Positions 35,801 to 43,439 of a stretch of DNA of 64,000 bases are shown piece after piece. Origin of the DNA: an uncultured Oscillibacter sp. (GTDB lineage: Bacteria > Bacillota > Clostridia > Oscillospirales > Oscillospiraceae); the NCBI GenBank assembly GCA_947577075.1, contig CANPTW010000009.1, positions 1-64,000 of the forward strand, in the 5' to 3' direction. The stretch's first letter is position 1. The number at the start of each line of letters is the position of its first letter. The position numbers and the translations under genes were made by a program. The notes beneath the pieces are model-generated. The model did no database searches, had not been told where the DNA came from, and saw only the letters and a program-made list of their open reading frames with translations.

Positions 35801-36027
35801 TGATGGACGTGCAGATGCCGGTGATGAACGGCTACGAGGCCACGAAGGCCATCCGGGCGCTGCAAAACCCGGCCGTCAGCACCATCCCCATCCTGGCCAT
35901 GACGGCCAACGCCTTCGAAGAAGACAAACAGCAGGCCCTCAAGTGCGGCATGAACGGTCATATCTCCAAACCCATTGATATCGAAAAGCTTCTGGAAACC
36001 TTGAAGGGCATCCTCAGGCGGGGATGA
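32884..36027 (+). CDS. Hybrid sensor histidine kinase/response regulator with PAS domains
   Basis: 1047 aa, no membrane helix, so a cytosolic sensor. Residues 1-115 resemble a degenerate receiver. PAS-like modules span roughly 125-245, 255-380 and 385-515. HisKA has H545 in SNMSHDIRTPMNAII; the ATPase has NQILLNLLSNSIKYTP and GIQGTGLGMAITKNIVEMM. Two receivers follow: D837 (YVIDWLLPDMNG) and D975 (LVLMDVQMPVMNGYEA). The ATG at 32884 follows TGGAGGAG; the promoter overlaps the longer frame. No HPt domain or output regulator is adjacent, so the phosphorelay target is elsewhere. It ends at a strong terminator. Confidence 0.93.
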   Translation: MYHCHMRLYFTGRHQDMFAPLREIAPLEPFTHIFLESEEPDPSLALQAGAIFADLRGLDAEEALRALTGGEGELIVLAGREQLTPSLFAAASDVWVLPMSREELCFRFRRWQQVRRQSCDLWEARQYLESTINSVPNLVWYKTKDGIHEKVNDSFCETVGKTKAQVQGRGHAYIWDVEQDDPACIESERVVMETRETCVSEETIQTGGGTRLLTTYKSPLYDLDGSVMGTVGVAIDVTRERAYEAELRRENQALEALFTTMDCGVLCHSLDGARILSVNRAALEILGYESEEELARAGFDTIATSVVEDDKEKLRSCIKSLKKAGDSVSVEYQVRHPDGAIIHVMGNVKLMEENGEPFYQRFLLDCTAQKQREQEEQLRKDRRHQELVQALSVDYNLVCFFDLDSGTGSALRTHACPYGILDRIFSGELSMEACMEDYIQTCVYVDDRDLVRRVFTRDVLVRELQERGLHYLNYRTICGGEVRYFQMKAVPIGDWKTSRGVVVGFRSVDEETRAEMEKKSLLEDALAQANRASKAKSVFLSNMSHDIRTPMNAIIGFTALASTHIDNRERVEEYLKKIMTSGNHLLSLINDVLDMSRIESGKMYLDEKPCSLPDILHGLRSIVQADVHAKQLELYMDAVDVAHEDILCDRLRLNQILLNLLSNSIKYTPAGGIVSIRVTEKPSAPAEHAAYEFCIKDTGIGMSEEFVSHIFEPFEREQNSTTSGIQGTGLGMAITKNIVEMMNGSIQVKSRQGAGTEFLVDLTFRLSSEDKEPTVIPELTGCRALVVDDDFNTCDSVSCMLQQIGLRAEWTLSGKEAVLRTRQSVMRGDHYCVYVIDWLLPDMNGIEVARRIRKECGEDVPIIVLTAYDWADIEEEAREAGITAFCGKPLFLSELRDCLLSIVTSGDGGEADDAPLSSQATGHILLAEDNELNQEIAQAILEEAGFTVDIAGNGQEAVNMLKNAQPGFYQLVLMDVQMPVMNGYEATKAIRALQNPAVSTIPILAMTANAFEEDKQQALKCGMNGHISKPIDIEKLLETLKGILRRG

Positions 36028-36060
36028 CCGCCAAAGCCGCGGGACAGCTTCATACCAACG

Positions 36061-36099
36061 AAAAGCGGGAGAGAGGCCCTTGGCCTCTCTCCCGCTTTT
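36061..36099 (+). terminator. Terminator after the hybrid kinase
   Basis: Long hairpin AAAAGCGGGAGAGAGGCC / GGCCTCTCTCCCGCTTTT with T-rich end. Confidence 0.9.
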
Positions 36100-36183
36100 A
36101 TCGCCGGCGCAGTTGAAAAAGGGCCGGATTTTCAGCGCCGCGGGCCCCGCCGCTAGTTTCCGTCGAAGTTTGCCAAATTTTGG

Positions 36184-36381
36184 TTGAAAACCGGAGGGCG
36201 GCCTGTTACAATGGAGTATAGCAAAATGCAATTTATGCGTTCGGCGCCCCAAAGCGCCGCCAATACTGCACAATTGCAAAATCATATTTCCCGGCGGCCC
36301 CGGCAGCCCCCCGCTTTGCGGGACCAGCATGCAGCCCAGCGGCCTCAGACGGGCCGTATCAAGAGAGGAGTAGAACGAGTC
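36184..36381 (+). promoter_or_regulatory. Promoter and leader of the nucleosidase/radical SAM/HD operon
   Basis: TTGAAA (36184-36189), 17-bp spacer, TACAAT (36207-36212) give a start near 36219 and a ~160-nt untranslated leader. The leader contains GGCGCC-centred and CCCCGC-TTT-GCGGG hairpins. The RBS GAGAGGAG lies at 36363-36370. An end-like motif GCGCAGTTGAAAA of the MITE family occurs at 36107-36119. Confidence 0.65.
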
Positions 36382-37767
36382 ATGGATGTAAAAACACTGA
36401 TTGTAACCGTGCTCCCGGAAAGCGAAGCGAAGGCGGTCAGAACGGTGTTCGCCCTTGAGAAGGAGGCGGACGAAAACAGCGAATACCCCGTCTACTACGA
36501 TCCCGGCTGCCGCGCGGTGGTTTCCTGCATCATACAGAAGGGGAACGCCGGCGCCGCCATCGCCACAGGCTATTTGCTGGACAGGTATAAGCCCCAAAAC
36601 GCGATCCTGATCGGGACCTGCGCCGGGCGGCCGGGCCAAACCGACGTCGGCGACGTCGTATTTTCCCTGTTGGGCGTGTTCGACTATGGGCAAAGCTCCC
36701 TGGAGCCCGGCGCGGAGCTCCGGTTTGAGGCAATCGGGGCCCCCGGCGAGCTTGCGAACCGATTTGCCTTTTTAAAAAGCGACAAGGACCTGAAGGTAAA
36801 ATGGTGGCCGATGGTTCTGCAGAACGCCCTGAAGCAGGGCGTCTCCGTTCCCGAAAAGCTGGAGCCGCAGCTTATGGGCAAGGCCATCGCCTCCGGGAGC
36901 CGGATCATCCACGAGGATTCCATGCAGCTCTTTACCGCTGCAAACGCCCAAATCTTTGCCGCCGACCAGGACACCGCCGGGTTCGCCCGCTCCTGCAACA
37001 ACCGGAAGGTCGACTGGATCGCGGTGCGGGGCGTGTCGGACTGCGGGGACCGCAGCACCCGGAAGAGCAACGCGGAATTTGCCACCATCGCGGCGGCCTC
37101 CCTTGTAAAGCTCTTTTTGGACGGCGGCGCGGCGGCCCCCGGCGGGGAAAAGCCGGCCGGAGCCGCTCTCTCCGCGGAAAGCGGGAGCCTGGCCTCCCTG
37201 GGGTGCACGCGCCTGTGGGTGCCCCATAAGGAAAACGCGTATTCCGAAAACGACGCCCGCAACGACGCCAAGCGCGAAGCCATGGCGGCCAACGCCGGGA
37301 AATCCCTTTACCTCCTGGCGCAAACGGGGTATTCCTATCTTGGGAACCGCTGCATCTTCCACCGGTCGGTCCGGCGGTATCTGCAAAGGGGCGGGAGCTT
37401 TCATATCGTGCTGGCGGACCCCTCCGTGCGCGACCCTCTGTACACGAAGAGCGAGCAGGACCGCATCCAGGCCAAATATGAGATGGCCCTGACCGGCTAT
37501 AATGAGCTCCGGCAGGATTTTGAGGGCCAGGTGAACTTAAAAACCATCCGCATGAATCTGCCTGCAACCGCCCTGATCACGGACACCCTCTGCTTCTTCG
37601 AGCCGTATATCCACACCGCGAACCGGGAAAAGGCCATATTTGTGTCCTTTGAAATGCTGCTGGACAAAACGGCGTCGCCCTATGGCTACGACCTGATGCT
37701 GAAGTACTTCAAGGAGCTTTACCGGAAGGGAACGGAATACCAGGGGGAGCCCCCGTATGCTGACTGA
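36382..37767 (+). CDS. MTAN-like nucleosidase fused to PLD-like C-terminal domain
   Basis: 461 aa, cytosolic. Residues 1-248 have the nucleoside phosphorylase/MTAN fold: KGNAGAAIATG, LIGTCAGRPGQTDVGDVVFS and the general-acid Asp in RGVSDCGD (D220). The substrate motif normally MEGAA reads QDTAGFA (D197 replaces Glu), so specificity may differ. Residues about 275-455 form a second domain (SLYLLAQTGYSYLGNR, LQRGGSFHIVLADP, TALITDTLCFFEPYI, IFVSFEMLLDK) that recalls PLD-like/DUF5919 domains of bacterial conflict proteins; I see no HKD catalytic motif. The frame is open to 36184 but overlaps the promoter. The next gene overlaps its 3' end by 11 bp. Confidence 0.72.
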   Translation: MDVKTLIVTVLPESEAKAVRTVFALEKEADENSEYPVYYDPGCRAVVSCIIQKGNAGAAIATGYLLDRYKPQNAILIGTCAGRPGQTDVGDVVFSLLGVFDYGQSSLEPGAELRFEAIGAPGELANRFAFLKSDKDLKVKWWPMVLQNALKQGVSVPEKLEPQLMGKAIASGSRIIHEDSMQLFTAANAQIFAADQDTAGFARSCNNRKVDWIAVRGVSDCGDRSTRKSNAEFATIAAASLVKLFLDGGAAAPGGEKPAGAALSAESGSLASLGCTRLWVPHKENAYSENDARNDAKREAMAANAGKSLYLLAQTGYSYLGNRCIFHRSVRRYLQRGGSFHIVLADPSVRDPLYTKSEQDRIQAKYEMALTGYNELRQDFEGQVNLKTIRMNLPATALITDTLCFFEPYIHTANREKAIFVSFEMLLDKTASPYGYDLMLKYFKELYRKGTEYQGEPPYAD

Positions 37768-38866
37768 AACCCCCATCGCGGAGCATGACTCCTGGCTGGC
37801 TCTGGATCCGGTGTGGGGCTGCGCAAACGACTGCGGGTACTGCTTCCTGCGGGGCAGCGGCCTGACGGGAACTTCTCCGTGCCTGAAGTTCGCCGCGGAC
37901 GCCGCCCTGCGGGACCGGCTTGCCTCCGTGCTGCGCCGCTGCCCACGGGATGTGCCGGTCAGCATCGGAAACACCACGGATTTGTTTTTAAACCCGGACA
38001 GCCGGGACATACTATTCCAGGCCGCGCGGATGGTGGCGGAGCTCGACCCGGGGCGCCTGATTGTGATGATCACCAAGGCCGAAATCACCGCGGAAACCGC
38101 CCAGCGTGCCGCCGACGCCACGGGGGGGCACGGCCTGTTCTTCCTGAGCCAGTCCTTCGCGGCGGAATACGACCGCCGGGTGGAGCGGGGGGGCGTCTCC
38201 GCCAAGGAGGGCACCTACAGGTCCTTCGAGCGGATTGCAAAGACCGAGGGGCTGCAGGCCATCCACTTCTGGAGGCCCTTTCTGCAGCGGTGGAACCCGG
38301 CGGAAGCGCTTCCCGGGCGCATCCGGGACCTGCAAAGCAGCGGCTGCCTGTGTTCCGTCGTAATCGGGCTGAAGGGCGGGCCCCACCTGATCCCCTCCTA
38401 CTCGGAGGAGCTGCGGACATGGGCGGAGCCTGAGCTCCGCCTGAAAAGACTGCCCGGGGAGGAGCACGTGTCCACGGACCGTCTGGCGGAGCTGGCCGCG
38501 CTGGCCGGGGAGCGCCGTTACCCGGTCTTTCGGAACACCAGCTGCGGCATTGCCCTTTCCCAGGGACTCCCCGATATCAACGGCACTTCCGCATCCGACA
38601 GGCGGCGGGATTACTGCGAGAGCGCCGCCTGCCCGGCGCGGCAGAGGTCTGTCTGCGCCCGGGACCCCCTGCTGCGGGTCGGCGGGGAGCAGCTGCGCCG
38701 GCGGCTCCGGCGTTACGGCGAAGCCGCGGCGGCGGACGGTCCCGGGCCTTTAATTCCGGAGGGAACCGACGAATTTACCTATAATCACCTATGCCATATG
38801 CTGCATCAGAGACCTTATATTCCAAAAATTCGTCCGACCATGGCATGGCGGGAGACTTCTGAATGA
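37757..38866 (+). CDS. Radical SAM enzyme, spore-photoproduct-lyase-like
   Basis: 369 aa. The canonical CxxxCxxC cluster is C22-C26-C29 (WGCANDCGYCFLRG), followed by SIGNTTDLFLNP (SAM site) and LIVMITKAEI. Extra cysteines C263, C287, C292 and C300 (pattern C..C....C.......C, with ACPARQRSVC) suggest an auxiliary Fe-S cluster. Overall it resembles the SPL-type radical SAM group, but the substrate cannot be read. ATG at 37757 overlaps the upstream gene by 11 bp, so it is translationally coupled to the nucleosidase-like protein. Confidence 0.8.
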   Translation: MLTETPIAEHDSWLALDPVWGCANDCGYCFLRGSGLTGTSPCLKFAADAALRDRLASVLRRCPRDVPVSIGNTTDLFLNPDSRDILFQAARMVAELDPGRLIVMITKAEITAETAQRAADATGGHGLFFLSQSFAAEYDRRVERGGVSAKEGTYRSFERIAKTEGLQAIHFWRPFLQRWNPAEALPGRIRDLQSSGCLCSVVIGLKGGPHLIPSYSEELRTWAEPELRLKRLPGEEHVSTDRLAELAALAGERRYPVFRNTSCGIALSQGLPDINGTSASDRRRDYCESAACPARQRSVCARDPLLRVGGEQLRRRLRRYGEAAAADGPGPLIPEGTDEFTYNHLCHMLHQRPYIPKIRPTMAWRETSE

Positions 38867-38881
38867 CAGGCGGGAAATTTG

Positions 38882-39850
38882 ATGGAAGCTGCGGACAAAA
38901 ACGTCCTGAACGCACTGCGGCGCTTGAAGGGGATCACCGGCTTTGCCACAACGCTTTGCCGGGAGGGCGACCCCAGGGCCCGGGTGTTCAACCGATACGA
39001 CCACATCCGGCGGATGCTGTGGATCAACTCGTACTTCTGCGGGGCAACCGGCGTCAATCCCGAGCGGGCAAATGAAATCATTCTGCTGCACGACCTGAAC
39101 CGCTGGCCCTTTGCCCAGAATTCCGAAAAGGGCTATTTTGATCAAAGCGCCCATACCGCGGCATTCCTGCCGGAGCTTGTCCCCGGCATATCGGAGGAAA
39201 CCGTCCGTGACGTGATCATGCTCCACCGGAAGCAGCCCTCCGGCATGGGACGGGCGGCGCGGCCCGCTTATATCGCGGATGTGATCGCCGGGATGATCGA
39301 GGACCCCCTGCTGCTGATCACAGGCTTGAATGCGGACCCGGAAATCGTGCCGGAGCGGCTGGTTCCCCTGCTGGGCCTGGACCTTTCCCCGGCGGGGACC
39401 GCCGTGCTGGCGGCGCTTTGCGAAACGCTGAATCGGAAAAAAGACGCCGCCGCCTTTTCCCGGCAGTTCCGGGAGCTGTTCGAAACCCTCTGCAAGCGCT
39501 TTATCGACCGGCATGCCGCGGCCTGCGGCACCCTGGAGGAATTGGAGGCGTCGATCTGCCGGGACACCCTGACGGTGAAGGAGGAATTCCTCCTTCCCAT
39601 CGTGTTCCCCATCAACAACGAAAAGGTGTGCCACGGCGGGTGGATCAAGCGCCAGATCATCGGGCCGCTCATCGACGCCATGGGCCTGGACGAGGCCGGC
39701 CGCTATCTGCTGTCCGTCGACGAGGCGGAGCTGCTGGAGGAGCTGCGGAAGAGCGGCCGCATGAGGGCGGAGGAGCTCTCCAACGCATATCCGCATCTGG
39801 ACTATACCTCGGACGCCGGAAGCGGGGTAAAGGCGCTGATTCCGGGATAA
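38882..39850 (+). CDS. HD-domain phosphohydrolase
   Basis: 322 aa. Metal ligands of an HD hydrolase are in place: H41 (NRYDHIRRM), H70-D71 (IILLHDLNRW), H91 (DQSAHTAAF) and H115 (VIMLHRKQP), with a later Asp in YIADVIAG. Such enzymes remove phosphate from nucleotides or cyclic nucleotides. The C-terminal ~130 residues are helical with no recognised domain. It follows the radical SAM gene by 15 bp and ends before a terminator, closing the three-gene unit. GGCGGGA is a weak RBS. Confidence 0.8.
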   Translation: MEAADKNVLNALRRLKGITGFATTLCREGDPRARVFNRYDHIRRMLWINSYFCGATGVNPERANEIILLHDLNRWPFAQNSEKGYFDQSAHTAAFLPELVPGISEETVRDVIMLHRKQPSGMGRAARPAYIADVIAGMIEDPLLLITGLNADPEIVPERLVPLLGLDLSPAGTAVLAALCETLNRKKDAAAFSRQFRELFETLCKRFIDRHAAACGTLEELEASICRDTLTVKEEFLLPIVFPINNEKVCHGGWIKRQIIGPLIDAMGLDEAGRYLLSVDEAELLEELRKSGRMRAEELSNAYPHLDYTSDAGSGVKALIPG

Positions 39851-39912
39851 GGCCGCCGGAGCCGGAAGGGCCAGGACCGATGAGCGGGCAAATTAAAAAT
39901 GACGCGCAAAAA

Positions 39913-39950
39913 GCCGGGAGAGGAGTCCTCTCCCGGCTCTGCCGGTTTTT
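39913..39950 (+). terminator. Terminator of the three-gene operon
   Basis: Hairpin GCCGGGAGAGGA/TCCTCTCCCGGC, then TCTGCCGGTTTTT. Confidence 0.85.
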
Positions 39951-40035
39951 GGCGCAGCCGCATCAATCCGCGAAGCGCCGGGCCGCAGCGCGGCCTTCCG
40001 CCTCACAGGAAACGCCCCGGCGGCGGCGCGGCCTT

Positions 40036-40227
40036 TATAGTCAACGCAGTTGAAAAGAAGCATACACTTCTTTTCAACCGGCGGGCCATAGGTCCGCCGG
40101 GGCGCAAAGCGCCTGTGCGTTTCCTATGAAGTCAAGCACCGTGAGCCGCTCACGCGGCTTACGGCGCTGTAAAACAGCGCCGTATGGAAAAGAATCCTTT
40201 GGACTCTTTTCAACTGTGCTGACTATA
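40036..40227 (+). mobile_element. 192-bp MITE, copy 2, inserted into the 3' end of rsfS
   Basis: Same length as and about 97% identical by eye to the copy at 4696-4887; inverted ends TATAGTCAACGCAGTTGAA / TTCAACTGTGCTGACTATA. Differences cluster in the GGCGGGCC/GGTCCGCC loop. The right end runs into the rsfS coding frame and provides its last six codons including the stop. Confidence 0.92.
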
Positions 40228-40587
40228 ATCCGACGTCAGCACGCCGCTGAGATCCACGGGCTTCCCGTCGGACCAGAGGCGCTCCAGGTCGTAAAACTCC
40301 CGGGCCTCCTGGGAGAACACGTGGACCGCCAGGCAGCCGTAATCCAGCAGCACCCAGGTGCCGTCCCGGTGCCCCTCCCGGTGGAGGGGGGCCTCGTCCG
40401 CCTGCTCCTTCAGCGCCTTTTCCACGGCGTCGCACAGGGCGTTTATCTGGGTATTGGACGTGCCGGTGGCGATGACAAAGTAATCCGCCAGCGTGGTCAG
40501 ATCCGTGATCTCAAGTGCCGAAATCTCCTTGCCCTTCTTCTCGTCCAGGGCCTTTGCCGCGATGATCGCCAGCTCCTTCGGTGTCAT
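40210..40587 (-). CDS. rsfS: Ribosomal silencing factor RsfS
   Basis: 125 aa (DUF143/Iojap). It binds L14 on the 50S subunit and blocks subunit joining in starvation. Family core visible: ITDLTTLADYFVIATGTSNT and WVLLDYGCLAVHVFSQEAREFYDLERLW. The C-terminus is abnormal: the final residues YSQHS and the TGA (40210-40227) are exactly the right end of the MITE, so the native tail after GVLTSD is lost or replaced. The core fold is complete. It is the last gene of the nadD-LCP-rsfS cluster, a common Firmicute order. Confidence 0.93.
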   Translation of the reverse strand: MTPKELAIIAAKALDEKKGKEISALEITDLTTLADYFVIATGTSNTQINALCDAVEKALKEQADEAPLHREGHRDGTWVLLDYGCLAVHVFSQEAREFYDLERLWSDGKPVDLSGVLTSDYSQHS

Positions 40588-40628
40588 AGACGTTCCTCTC
40601 TTTCCTGATGATATGTGAATGTCAGTGC

Positions 40629-42215
40629 TTACGCGTTGGGGTCCGGGCCGATGAGGGCAAAGCCCGGGTCCGCCGGAGCCTGAGGCTCCGCCGGGGTTTC
40701 CGGCGCGGGCGCAGGCTCCTCCGGAGCCGGATTGGCGGGCGGGTCCGGCGTCACGGCGCCGGGATCCGATGCGCCGGGACTCGTGTCGCCGGGGTCCGTC
40801 GTCCCCGGGGGCGCCGTTCCCGGATTCGGCGTGCCCGAATCCGGGCTTCCGGACCCGGCGCTTCCGCCGGAAGGCTCCCCTCCGTTCTCTTCCCCGCCGG
40901 GGCTGTCCGCTCCGCCCTCGGGATCGGAGACAATGGGCAGGCCTGTCTCCGGGTCGATGGGATTGCCGTTCTCGTCCACGGCGGGGGGGTCTTCCTCCTC
41001 CGGCTCGGGCCTGGGGGGCGGCAGGGCCGCCTTCTGGTCCTCCACATAGCCGGTGGAGGAGCGGATGCTGCCGTCTCCGTTCACGGACATGATGTCCAGG
41101 TCCGACAGGGTGAAGACCTCCGTAAAGGGACTGAGCTCATTGTTCACCAGATCCAGCAGCGCCTGGGGCTTGGGGAGCACATAGTTCACTTCCCGCTGCC
41201 GCCCGTTGGTGTCCCGCTCCACGGACCGGCTGTAGACGTCCCTGGTGGTGTGGGGCATGGTGACGAAGTTCACGTCCTCCATCTTCAGTCCCCCGAGCAC
41301 CGCCGCCTGGCCGAACCAGAGGATATTCTGAAAGCTCATGTCCGTTTCCACATTGTTGTTGAACGCCTCGATCAGCGGTCCCACCTTGGTCATGTTCCTG
41401 GGCCGCAGAACCTGTTCCACCATGGCCTTCAAAAATGCCTGCTGGGTTTTGATGCGGCCCACGTCGCCCTCGGGATAGCCGTAGCGCAGGTCATTGTCGT
41501 GGCGGTAGCGGAGGACCTGCATGGCGTCGTCCCCGCTGAGAAGGCGGTAGCCCTTCTCCTGGTGGATGTGGAGGTCCTGATAGGGATCGTCATAATTCAT
41601 ATTGCGGGGCACGTCAAAGTATACGCCGCCGATGGCGTCCACAATTTCCCGCACGGCCTCCCACTCCACCACTACCTGGAAATCCGGCTCAAAGCCCACC
41701 AGCTGGGCAATTTCCTTGTAGAGGTGCTGGATGCCCTTCTCGTCCTGGCCGTAGTAATTGTATACGGCGTTGATTTTTTTGATGTCATAGGGGATGTTGA
41801 CCATGGTATCCCGGGGAATGGACATGACGGCGGCCTTTTGATTCGTCACATCGTAGCTGGCCAGCAGCATGGTATCCGTGTTGCCGCCGCCTCCGGTGTC
41901 CCGCCCCAGAATCAGGACAGTCCAGTAATCCCCGCTCTTCCGCTCGCCGTCCCCGCCCCGGGGGCGGATGCCCTCGCCGTAGTCGATGCCGGCGTTGTCC
42001 GGCTGGCCGTCCCCGTCCAGGTCCTGGGTGTTTTGCGGGTCGTTCCGCACGGGGAGCTCCGGCCGGACAAAGAGGCTCCGCAGAGCCAGCGTCGCCGCCA
42101 GCGCCAGGGCCAGCACCACCACCGCCGCGATCAGAATGATTTGCTGCCGGGTCAGCTTCCCCCTCCGGGGCTTCGGTGCATGGCCGCCCGCCAGCCGCTT
42201 TCCAACATTGCTCAT
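40629..42215 (-). CDS. LytR-CpsA-Psr (LCP) family glycopolymer transferase
   Basis: 528 aa. A cytosolic Lys/Arg-rich tail, one transmembrane helix at about 25-46, and an extracellular LCP domain (about 95-330). LCP motifs: VLILGRDTGGGGNTDTMLLA, SIPRDTMVNI, KINAVYNYYG and LRYRHDNDLRYG, with the conserved Asp and Arg that bind polyprenyl pyrophosphate. It attaches wall teichoic acid-like or other glycopolymers to peptidoglycan. The last ~150 residues are an acidic then Pro/Gly/Ser-rich tail (repeats such as PGTTDPGDTSPGASDPG) that may thread the wall. AAAGGA upstream; 8 bp after nadD. Confidence 0.92.
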   Translation of the reverse strand: MSNVGKRLAGGHAPKPRRGKLTRQQIILIAAVVVLALALAATLALRSLFVRPELPVRNDPQNTQDLDGDGQPDNAGIDYGEGIRPRGGDGERKSGDYWTVLILGRDTGGGGNTDTMLLASYDVTNQKAAVMSIPRDTMVNIPYDIKKINAVYNYYGQDEKGIQHLYKEIAQLVGFEPDFQVVVEWEAVREIVDAIGGVYFDVPRNMNYDDPYQDLHIHQEKGYRLLSGDDAMQVLRYRHDNDLRYGYPEGDVGRIKTQQAFLKAMVEQVLRPRNMTKVGPLIEAFNNNVETDMSFQNILWFGQAAVLGGLKMEDVNFVTMPHTTRDVYSRSVERDTNGRQREVNYVLPKPQALLDLVNNELSPFTEVFTLSDLDIMSVNGDGSIRSSTGYVEDQKAALPPPRPEPEEEDPPAVDENGNPIDPETGLPIVSDPEGGADSPGGEENGGEPSGGSAGSGSPDSGTPNPGTAPPGTTDPGDTSPGASDPGAVTPDPPANPAPEEPAPAPETPAEPQAPADPGFALIGPDPNA

Positions 42216-42223
42216 GCGTCTTT

Positions 42224-43414
42224 CTATCCTTTCAGCGCGTCCCTGGCCTCCAGGGTCTTGGGATGGATGGGAGCGCCCCGCTCCTCCATCTCCCGGACGG
42301 TCATCTCCAGTCCCAGCAGCACCCCCGCGTCCAGGTCCTCATAGCAGACCCGCCGCAGGTCCTTCACGCCGGGAAAGTCCCGGGTGGGCTCGATGTAATC
42401 CGCCAGGTAAAGAATCTTCTCCAGCAGCGTCATGCCGGCCCGGCCGGTGGTGTGCCACCGGATGGCCCCGGCAAGCTCCGCATCCGCGCCGAAAACCTCC
42501 TCGGCGATGGCCGCGCCGGTCTTGGCGTGAAGGAGCTTGATCTCCTGCCGCTCGATGCTGTCCAGGGGGACCCGGAACCGCTCCGCCACGGCCAGCTGCT
42601 CCGGAAGGCTCAGTTTTTTCGTGCAGTCGTGGAGCAGGGCGGCCCGCCGGGCCTTTTCCACGTCCCCGCCCCAGCGCTCCGCCAGGTGGATGGCCTCCTG
42701 CTCGGTGCCCAGCACATGGGGAATGCGGCTGTGCCTCAGGCAGCTCAGCGCCACCGGCCGGAGCTGCCGCAGGGGCAGGTTTTTCAGGTCCGCCGCCGTG
42801 CCGTACAGCCCCTCCCGGAGGATATAGCCGTACACCGCCGGGGCCAGCAGCCGCTCGCCCTCCCCCCTGGCCAGCTGCTCCCGCAGCTCGGAGGAGGACG
42901 CCTCCACCACGCCGGGAATGCTGAGGGTAAAAATCCGCGCCTGCGGGTAGGTCCGGTATAGGGACTCCCGCTGGACGGCGAACAGCTCCTCCGTGTCTCC
43001 CTCCGTCCGCCCGAAGGCCGCCACACCCGCCTGGGACAGGACGCGGCCCGGCTCCCGCCAGTACTGGAGCGTCAGGAACATATCGGCCCCCATCAGCAGC
43101 CAGAGCTCGTCGTCGGGGTGCCGCTCCTTCAGCAGGGCCAGCGTGTCGGCGGTGTAGCTGTTCCCCTCCCGGCGGAACTCGAGATCCGAAACCTCGATCC
43201 GGTCCCCCAGGCCGGTCTGCTCCGCCGCCAGGCGGGCCAGCTCCAGCCGCTGCTCCGGCGTGGGGCTGCCGGGGGCCAGGCGCTTGTGGGGCGGGCGCCC
43301 GGTCGGAATTATCAGCAGTTTGTCCAGCTTCAAAAGCTCGAATACCGCCCGGGCGGCGGTAATATGTCCCAGGTGCGGCGGGTTGAAGGCGCCGCCGTAT
43401 ACGCCGATCTTCAA
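42224..43414 (-). CDS. nadD: NadD-YqeK fusion: nicotinate-nucleotide adenylyltransferase plus HD hydrolase
   Basis: 396 aa, cytosolic. Residues 1-200 are NadD (GGAFNPPHLGH nucleotide-binding motif, IPTGRPPHK, GADMFLTLQYW, SSSELRE), making NaAD from NaMN in NAD synthesis. Residues about 205-396 are YqeK, an HD hydrolase of Ap4A-type dinucleotides (HSRIPHVLGTEQEAIHLAER, ALLHDCTKK, LYLADYIEPTRDF). The two are neighbouring genes in many Firmicutes; here they are one chain. TTG at 43414 is chosen because GAGGAGG stands 8 nt before it and no ATG fits. Confidence 0.93.
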   Translation of the reverse strand: MKIGVYGGAFNPPHLGHITAARAVFELLKLDKLLIIPTGRPPHKRLAPGSPTPEQRLELARLAAEQTGLGDRIEVSDLEFRREGNSYTADTLALLKERHPDDELWLLMGADMFLTLQYWREPGRVLSQAGVAAFGRTEGDTEELFAVQRESLYRTYPQARIFTLSIPGVVEASSSELREQLARGEGERLLAPAVYGYILREGLYGTAADLKNLPLRQLRPVALSCLRHSRIPHVLGTEQEAIHLAERWGGDVEKARRAALLHDCTKKLSLPEQLAVAERFRVPLDSIERQEIKLLHAKTGAAIAEEVFGADAELAGAIRWHTTGRAGMTLLEKILYLADYIEPTRDFPGVKDLRRVCYEDLDAGVLLGLEMTVREMEERGAPIHPKTLEARDALKG

Positions 43415-43439
43415 CGTGGAAACCTCCTCGAAAATGGAA

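Noticed and set aside
36184..36381. N-terminal extension of the nucleosidase-like protein by 66 codons
   Set aside because: It would start on the -35 box of a near-consensus promoter, has no RBS and reads as low-complexity; the ATG at 36382 has GAGAGGAG.
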